DNA of 64,000 nt from assembly GCA_023213395.1 (NCBI GenBank), contig CM041465.1, positions 64,177,741 through 64,241,740 on the forward strand, written 5' to 3'. The notes under the pieces were generated by a model. The model had not been told where the DNA came from. It ran no database searches and worked only from the letters and a program-made list of their open reading frames with translations. Positions 56,601 through 64,000 of this stretch are shown here, piece after piece (within the stretch, counting starts at the first letter, position 1; every line of letters starts with the position of its first letter). This stretch comes from Cycas panzhihuaensis (lineage: Eukaryota; Cycadophyta). The translations under genes and the position numbers were made by a program.

Positions 56601-59320
56601 CCTTAGGATCAAATGAAATAACAGGTATATGACTTTGATAACGCCCAAAGCATGAACAAGCGTGTCATTCGATCCTAAAGATTCCAAGAGGAGGGCCCGC
56701 TGCTTGGGATAACTCCTCAAAATGTCCATCAAGGACATTCTTGCAGTAATAGTATGAAGCTCGTCTATGATGGAGAAGGGCTTACCCTTCGTGGTAGGCT
56801 GGGTAAGTGCCCTTCGAAAATCGTAACGACCCGGGTGTATAGGAATAGCCTTAGGGAAGAGAGGTATTTTCGAAGGAGGGTTCTCCGGAAGAGGGTCAGA
56901 AGGAGCAGAAGAAGAAGAAGCCCTTGCTGCTTCCTTGGTGGCCTGAGACCGTGTAAGGGCATAAGAAGGAGTCACCTCAAGCAACTAGATCACCTTCTTC
57001 CCCTTATTCCAGGGCTACGAAGGTGATGGGATATGACGGCTAGTGGAACAGGAGGAAGAGGACAAATTTCTAGCACTCTTCCCTTTATCATGGGAAGGAC
57101 AGGAATTAGGCGATCTTCCTCGGTTTTGGATATTCTTGGTTTAGGCATTACGATCACGTTTGCCATGTTTAGGGAATAGATCCTTATAAATTGGTTAGTC
57201 CAAATTAGTCCTTGAGGCTCGTTTAGAGGAAGAGTCATGTCGAGGGCATCCTTAGGATGCTGGGCCCTACAACGCGAGTCATCGTGGAAGCACTCCCCAT
57301 GAATGGAGCACCACTTCTTCTCAAGTGGGGGATCTGACCTCATCGCTTGAGAGGACTGGGTGTTTTCATTCTTGGGGAGGGGAGCTTAAGTTGTTTGTTG
57401 GACTTATTTATTGGATGTTAGAGATGAAGGAGCTTGAAGCTTAAGCTCCTTCATCGTATGCTTAAATGAGCATATGGCTGATGTGAGAGGGTCTAAGGTC
57501 CTCTCAGTTGGGTCAGAGGAAGACCTAGCAGGTTGTGAAGGTTTAGTATCTTTGGTTGAAGGTAGTGCCTCACATCGATGTGAGGGCTTAAGAGGTTTAT
57601 TGAGTCTAGCTTGGATCTCAATAGCCTCCAACGTTAAGCACTTAGCAATCGCGGAGTCGCATGTGGTCGCCCCCATTTTAAGGACTTCCACATGCACTTC
57701 GGGATGAAGTGCGCTAACAAAGAGATCTCTCTTCAACTCCTCGGGCAATGTTGCCTTAGTGGAGTGAAGCAAGTCATGGAATCACCGTACAAAGTCATGA
57801 TTCAGTTCATCATGACCTTGTTTGAGCGATAAGAGGGATTTCATTCTGCTCTCGAATGGACGGGCTACATCAAAATATTTGATGAACTCGTCCACCAATT
57901 GCTAGAATGAATAAATAGAGTGGGCAAGGAGACGATAAAACCATTTAAGGGCATCACCCTGTAAGGATCATGGAAATAATTTCATTAGAATGTGGTCATA
58001 TGCCCAGTAGTCTATGCATGCCATAGAGAAACTACGCACATGCTCAGCTGGGTCTTGTGATGAAGTTTCATCGAATCTAAAAACTTTAGGAGGATGAGGT
58101 GGCAAATTAGTTCTTAATGCCTCAACGGATAAATGTGTTGATCTATAGTCCATGAAGGGGCATGCCCTCGCCTGGGCCATAGGATCAACAAATGACGTAG
58201 TAGGTAGTAAGCAAGGAGCAGACGGGGGTGGCACACCCATCCCTCCTTGAGGAAACACCCCTTGTTGGGAGGGGACTTGAGGATAAGTGCCTTGGAAGGG
58301 AGTCGGGTTCCCTTGTGAAGGCACAGAAAAAGGAATTGCACTAGACGTTAGAAAAGATGGATGTGGAACTGGGTTTTGCCCATATGAGCCACCCGTAGGT
58401 GGGGCAACCCTATATGGGTGTAGCGGATCCACTCCATAAGCTGGGAGCCCTACCCTGCCCCTAAGGTTGAGGAGTATACCCTCGGGGGATGTAAAAGGAA
58501 GCCCCAATAGATTAATTTGGAGGGTGCTTAGGAGCAGGTCCCATATGACTAATGGCTGAAGGGTTAGTAGGACCGACAAGCCTTCTAGGAAAAGTATGTG
58601 CCACATTAGGGGATGGCACATTGGTTTGGCTAAGGAAGAGTATGCTAACCTTCAATTGAGGGAAGGACATACCACAGGAAGATCCTAAAATGCTAAGACC
58701 TTAGCGAGGGATAGAAGGTGTAACATGTGTCCCCACAATAGGAATAGGGAAGGAGCGGGACACATGCATAGGCATGAAGGGGTTGGTTGTTACAAGAAGA
58801 GTAGATGAGGATAAGGAAGGCAGGGGGATAGGGGGGGAGTGGAAGAAGAAGAGGCTCCTCCACGAAAAGCATCCTCAAACCATTTAGGGCATGGTTGGAA
58901 GTGAGCAACATGACGGCACTTGTTAAAGGCTTCAACCACATCAACCGGAGGGGTGTCTACGTGCTCGTAAGAGGTAGATGGGACCTCAAATGAAGTAGAT
59001 CCCTCAAGATGTTCCTCATAAGAGTCACCAGCTAAGTGATAAATCTCAAGAGGAAAAGACCCTTCTACCACATAGGTAGAGGGATGGGTGTCAAGTAGGT
59101 GATGTTGGTCACCCAGGTAATAAATAGGATCATCACCCTCTTGGGTGGATCCCAGAATAGAAGAAGGAAAATCATGGGTTTCTAAAGCTAAGGTGTGGTA
59201 GGCCCAATCGTAAGAGTATCCCTCCATAGTCAAATCAGAATCTAACAAAGGAAGAGGATGATACTCAGGGTCTTCTAACAATGGAGGTAGACCGTGTAAG
59301 CAACGAGAGAAATGTCGCAT
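56601..59320 (-). pseudogene. Element A gag
   Basis: ATG at 59320 reading MRHFSRCLHG. The frame stays the same, with only a few stops, down to about 56990. The N-terminal part is acidic and Tyr/His-rich. A Pro/Gln/Gly-rich region lies near 58200-58400. The capsid core has DPAEHVRSFSMACIDYWAYD, LKWFYRLLAHSIYSF and LPEELKRDLFVSALHPEV (58050-57700). A short knuckle-like WCSIHGECFHDDSRC is at 57290-57320, C-x2-H-x4-H-x4-C. A frame change near 56987 leads into a PSYALTRSQA segment upstream of the protease. Confidence 0.8.
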
Positions 59321-59471
59321 GCAAGGTCAACCAACACTATTAGGAAAAAGAAAGGGCGATAAAGGCACACGCATTAGGGAACACCCAGCAAAGAGAATGA
59401 AGTAGGAAAAGAACCACAAAGAGGTAGCAAAACCAATAGAAGAGAGTAGAAACTAGCTCCCTTACTGGCAG
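59321..59471 (-). other. Element A gag leader
   Basis: About 150 nt between primer site and gag ATG. An unusually short leader for so large an element. No other feature seen. Confidence 0.5.
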
Positions 59472-59489
59472 TCCCCAGAATGGTCGCCA
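59472..59489 (-). other. Primer binding site of element A
   Basis: TGGCGACCATTCTGGGGA on the minus strand, one base inside the 5' LTR. It resembles the TGGCGACTCCGCTGGGGA type common in Tat/Ogre elements. Confidence 0.7.
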
Positions 59490-59490
59490 G

Positions 59491-62223
59491 TGGATGTACG
59501 TCCATGGGATAGCTACTTAACTGAGTAGGAACGGTAAGAGCGATCGGTGACACAATTTGGAAAAGACCTACAAGTAGGGCAAATACCATGTAGGGCACCC
59601 CATATGCTAGAGCACAAGTTCAGGACTTGCAAATGGAATCTAGCTACCTAGAAGTGGTTCCCCACTTCAAACAAGAAGAGAAGAGGCATAAGGTTAGCCT
59701 GGGTTGACCTAAGGGAAGGATCCTCCCACCCTTAGATGGCCAGAAGGAGAAGGAGAGAACCCTTTAAGGGTTTCCCTAGAGCAACGAGAAATGAGAAAAG
59801 GTAGGCAAATGAATGTCCTATGAATGGGATCTGCTTGGTTACTCAGCTAGGCAGAAAAACTGAGAGGGAGTGCAAAGGAAATAACCAAAAGGAAAAGTCA
59901 CGATGTATGCAAGCAAACTTAACCAAGTAAGGCAAGTGGACGAAGCAAGAGGGAAGTTTGCAAGGCAAAAAGGGGGAAAAGGTAAAAGCGAAGGCTTCTT
60001 AAGACCTTTTCCTATAGCAAATAAAATGCAAGCAATAAAGTAAACAAAGTATAAACTAAGATAGAGGTTGATTTTCCTTTCTCTTTCCGATGAGTTGATT
60101 ACTATTGCACCAAAACGCGAAAGAAAAAAGGAGATGGGAGTAGAGTAAGAGTACGCACCCTAAATAGAGGCGTGACGAAGTGATGACATTCCCACGAGGC
60201 ACTCGAAGTAGCTCCACAAGGCACGACGGATGTGAAGGGTTGTAGTAGACCGGAATGTGGGGCTCCCTTACCTTCCCTGAAAATAGTACTAAAGTACCAA
60301 GAAAGGAAAGGAAAGGAACAAAATACTAGCAACAAATGAAATACAACAGTAAAACATAAATGGCAGCACTTACCCGCGAAGGAAGAAAGATGAATGGATC
60401 CTTTGCGTCTTTCAAATACTTGCAAGTAAATGATAATATTCCCCTTTCTCGAGAAAGGGTGCTAGCACATAATAGTGGATCCTAACAATACATGTACATA
60501 TCAAGCAAGCATAAACTTAAATACATGCACGTTAGTATTCAATATTATAATGATAAACTATAGCAGAAAATAACCAAAGTAAAAGATAAATTAACCGGTA
60601 AGCCTCGGAGTGGCCCACCTCTCGTAAGAAACAACCCTACTCTCCCTCAAGAAGCCACGGGGCAGTGAGGGTATGGCTATGTAAGAAGGTTGGAAATAGA
60701 GATAAAAAGAGTTGAAAAGAACCCAAGAGGATCTACAGCAAGCTGAGGTACTATGGGGAGCAAATCAGGTTGTCGGGGAAGGAGTTGGGCAATGGATAAG
60801 TAGTCAGGGCTTATGTGAGTTGCTCGGATCAAGGTGTAAGCCCTCAAACCAGCACTGCAATGAGTGATAGCACTGATTTCAGTGACTAAAAATGGCCTAA
60901 CAAACCCTTATTTGATTGCCAAGAGCAGCACGGGGTAAAAGAGAAGGTTTGAGGGGCAAAGAGCCACTTGAGGATTGTGGAAGGTGGTGTAGAATCCACC
61001 CAACTCTCACCCAAACCCTATGTAACCCCTCTTTGCCACTGTCTTGAGCAAGAAATGCAGGAAATGAGGCTCTAATGGTAGAAATAAGATAGCCTAAAAC
61101 AAGGCAAGAGCAACCTTCAAAGATCAAAGCAAGGAGAGCTAGAAATGACAAGCAAAATAGGGCATAAATTGGACAAGAAAGTAGCTTAAACCAATGAATA
61201 CCTGAGAAAGAGAAGGGAGGCTTTTGCCTCAGTCAAGAGATGCTAAAAGAAGGCTGAGAAATCTATCAAAGAGCTGTGGGACAGTAGGTTTGGAACCCCT
61301 GCTAATGGAGTTGAAGGAAACACCTACACTTTGAAGATGCTTGATGGCTGCCTGAGTAAGAAAATACTGAGATCTCTCTAGAGGGGCCCTCTCCAAGGTG
61401 TGTGAAGGGCTGGGAAGATGTCCTAGTCATACTAAAGGAGAGCTGGGTACTGGAGGAGAGGTGCAGGTCTTGTAGCAATAGTGGAGCAGCAGGGGATAGC
61501 AGAGCACAGGGCATTTTTCCTTAAGAAGCATTTAAAAATTGAGCCAAAGATCCTAAAAGTGACTTAGAGAGGACTTAAATACCTAGCCTAAACTCTAAAC
61601 GAGCGATTAGGGTGCAGCTGGCAATGAGTCAGGCACGAAACACATGGTAATTTTATAATAACTGTGAAATTGCCACAGTAGATTTTTAAAAAATAATCTG
61701 AAACAGTCATCCTGCCACAAATTTTGTGGTACCATGGAATTTTCGGTGGTACCGCAAATTTCTCTACGAGATGGGACCAGAAACTAAATTTGGCTCAGAT
61801 AGCCAGCCTGGGCTATGGGCCAATGACAAAAGAGGCTAATGGGGGGCTGAGACACCTACCCAAGGGCAGACAAGCCAACAAATGAGTCAAGAGGAGCAAA
61901 AATAGGACTCAAGAGATGTGACAAGTCAAACAAGCAATGACGAGTCATCACACAGGTAGGGGTGGCATGAGCCAAATGGGTCTCGAGGTGAGTAGGGCAG
62001 AATGTGGGAAGTGGAATGGCCACTGGGGTGCCATACTCACTGGGAATGTGCCCCTGCTATAGTCATCATAGGCTGAGTAAGTGTAGATGACGATAAGATC
62101 ATGTACGAGATCACAACATGCAAGCATACACTCATCTCAAAAGAAAGCCATGATAAGGTGAGAAGCATACCTACACTTACCTGAGTCACTGACTCCATAT
62201 CCATTCCTAGAAGCCAGGAAACA
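59491..62223 (-). repeat. Element A right LTR (5' LTR in sense)
   Basis: 2733 bp, TGGATGTACG to GGAAACA on the plus strand. In sense orientation it starts TGTTTCCTGG and ends TACATCCA, so TG...CA is kept. It differs from the left LTR mainly by transitions. It lies outside the tandem units and so was not duplicated. Confidence 0.9.
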
Positions 62224-63340
62224 CCTTCAAACAGAAAAGGTTGTGTATAGTTGTGATGTTATCTTTAGGGAGGAGTTCAAATCTTTAAAGTAGGATGAAG
62301 AACCAAAGGAGGAACTCTCTAAGAAGGTATAATTTAAAGTAAGGGATGAAGATTTTACATCAAAATATAAGTCAACTAAAGATGAAGAACTAGTTATAGA
62401 GGTATCTTAACCTCAATAACTCCACATCTTAAGGAGATTAACTCATGAGAGGAGACAACCTAATAGGTATATTCCTGAAGACTTTTGTCACCCCTCTTTT
62501 ATTTTATCTACTACAGATGATGATCCAAGTACTTTTTAGAAGGCTCTGGAATCAAAAGAGAGCTAACTCTAGATGAAGGCCATATAAGAAGAAATGATGG
62601 CCTTGGGAAAAAATAACACATGAGATTTGGTGGTTCTACTTAATGGAAGAAAACCTATTAATAACAAATGGATCTTCAAGAAGAAGTTCTAGGCAAATGG
62701 TACTATGGAAAAGTATAAGGCGCATTTAGTAGCAAAGGGTTATTCCTAAGTCAAGGGAACATATTTTAGTGAAGTATTTTCTCCTATTGCAAAAGTTACT
62801 TCAATTAGATTTTTGTTGGCTATAGTAGCTGCCTATGACCTTAAGGTGAATCAAATGGATATGAAGACTACATTTCTTCATGGTGACCTCAAGAAAGAAA
62901 TTTATATATTACAACCTAAAGGGTTTGAAGTTGCAGGGAAGGAGAATATAGTGTGTAAGTTGAAGAAGTCATTATACATCTTGAAACAATTACCAAGGAT
63001 CTGGTATCAAAAGTTTGATTCACATATGTTATCATATGGCTTTTTTCATAGTAAAATATATCATTGTGTTTATTATAAGCAGGTTGGTGACCATTTTGTT
63101 ATTCTAGCTTTATATGTTGATGATATCATTTTAGTTGGTAACAATAAAGAAATGGACTAACTTATCAAAGGTCAACTAGCATCTCATTTTGAAATGAAGG
63201 ACCTTAGTATTGCATATTTTATTTTGGACATTGAGATAAAAAGAGATAGGAGAAATAGGAAGATTTGACTTAGCCAAAGACGATACATTAAGATAATATT
63301 ACAGTAGTTCAGTTTGTAATATAGTAAACTAGTTAATATT
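62224..63340 (+). pseudogene. Copia reverse transcriptase
   Basis: Continues the copia pol after element A. NNKWIFKKKF and KAHLVAKGYS lie near 62660-62750, then VNQMDMKTTFLHGDLKKEIYILQPKGF (62840-62930) and LYVDDIILVG near 63110 with the intact YVDD catalytic site. The stretch 62813-63160 is open. Later LASHFEMKDL is the RT C-terminal part. Stops occur outside the open stretch. Confidence 0.88.
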
Positions 63341-64000
63341 TCTCTTCCTATTGGTGTAGAACTATCAGCTGAATAATACCCAAAGACTCACCAAGAAGTT
63401 GAAGACATGGAATTTGTCCCTTATGTTACTGTTGTTGATAGCTTAATGTATATGATAGTTTACACTCAACTAAACATTGCCCATGTGATGGGAGTAGTTA
63501 GTAAGTATATATTAAACCTAGGCAAGGAGCATTAGGTGGCTATGAAAAGGATTTTTAGGTATCTGTAGGGTACATCAGACTATGGAATTTGCTATCAAAT
63601 AGATCCCATAGAGAGTAGAATAGTGAACTTGAGAGGTTTTATTGATGTTGATTGGGCTGGAGATCTTAATAGCAGAATATCTATAAGCGAGTATGTCTTT
63701 ACCCTTTGTGGTGGTGTAGCCAATTGGATGAGTAAAAGACAAGAAGTTATGGCACTTTATAGCATAGAAGCAGAGTATATAGTAGTTACTAATGCACGTA
63801 AAGAAGTGATTTGGTTACAGAGATTATGCACAAATATTAGCTTTAAGCAAGATGCTGTGAGGATAAATTATGATAGTCAAAGTGTAATCTACCTTGCAAA
63901 GAATCTTATTTTTCATGCTCAGTTGAAGCATATTAATATGCAGATCTATTTTGTAAGAGAAATGGTTCAAGATCACAAGGTGGATTTTCAAAAGATTGCT
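63341..64000 (+). pseudogene. Copia RNase H (runs off the window)
   Basis: FVPYVTVVDSLMYMIVYTQLNIAH, then GFIDVDWAGDLNSRIS near 63640, VANWMSKRQEVMALYSIEAEY near 63720-63780, and NYDSQSVIYLAKN near 63870, the standard copia RNase H order with Asp, Glu and Asp residues in place. Ends at the window edge in REMVQDHKVDFQKI; the polypurine tract and 3' LTR should follow outside. Confidence 0.85.

Larger units (their letters stand above)
46059..62228 (-). mobile_element. Full-length Tat-type Ty3/gypsy element A with target sites
   Basis: LTR to LTR (46064-62223), about 16.2 kb. It reads on the minus strand: 5' LTR on the right, primer site, gag, protease, RT, RNase H, integrase, the antisense PMD-like gene on the opposite strand, a second RNase H fragment, polypurine tract and 3' LTR. 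Target sites are ACTTC on the left (46059-46063; CCTTC in the duplicated copy at 31227) and CCTTC on the right (62224-62228). The large size, the TGGCGAC primer site, the extra antisense ORF and the second RNase H point to the Tat lineage. All frames are broken. Confidence 0.9.

Overview
Plant nuclear DNA made of nested, decayed LTR retrotransposons. I recognise no host gene, rRNA, tRNA or CRISPR array. The plant assignment rests on the families present: Ty3/gypsy elements of the Tat type with antisense plant-mobile-domain (PMD)-like ORFs, a chromodomain Ty3/gypsy element, and a Ty1/copia element. It also rests on a mutation pattern dominated by C-to-T and G-to-A changes, with many CAG-to-TAG stops, as expected of CG/CHG-methylated plant repeats. 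The species cannot be named; a large, repeat-rich seed-plant genome is likely.

Layout. (1) 1-3506 and part of 10099-12180: the 3' end of a plus-oriented Tat-like element, here called C. It has a minus-strand PMD-like antisense ORF, a polypurine tract and the start of a 3' LTR. (2) 3507-10093: a complete but decayed chromovirus on the minus strand with 371-bp LTRs, a tRNA-iMet primer site and a GTTAC target duplication; it sits inside C's LTR. (3) About 12.2-52.0 kb: three tandem copies of a roughly 14.8-kb unit. Each unit carries part of an old Tat-like element B (minus strand), part of a copia element inserted in B's pol, and the left third of a younger Tat-like element A inserted in the copia integrase-RT region. 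Unit 1 has lost 7.1 kb internally. (4) 46064-62223: the full-length A element, about 16.2 kb, with 2.73-kb LTRs and CCTTC-type target duplications; its left third is the A part of unit 3. (5) 62224-64000: the rest of the copia element (RT and RNase H); its 3' LTR lies beyond the window.

How the parts work together. The insertion order is B, then copia, then A, followed by tandem amplification across the B-copia-A junctions. Element A reads on the minus strand from its right-hand LTR: primer site, gag, protease, RT, RNase H, integrase. Then comes a plus-strand gene running the other way, and a fragment of a second RNase H just before the left-hand LTR. The plus-strand gene encodes a PMD-like domain, an acidic Asp/Gly-rich linker and a coiled coil. 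It keeps a 106-111-nt intron at the same place in the distantly related A and B families. This antisense, spliced gene is the most interesting biology in the window. All coding regions carry stops or frameshifts, so everything is annotated as pseudogenes or mobile-element parts. Boundaries were read by eye and comparisons between copies were hand alignments.
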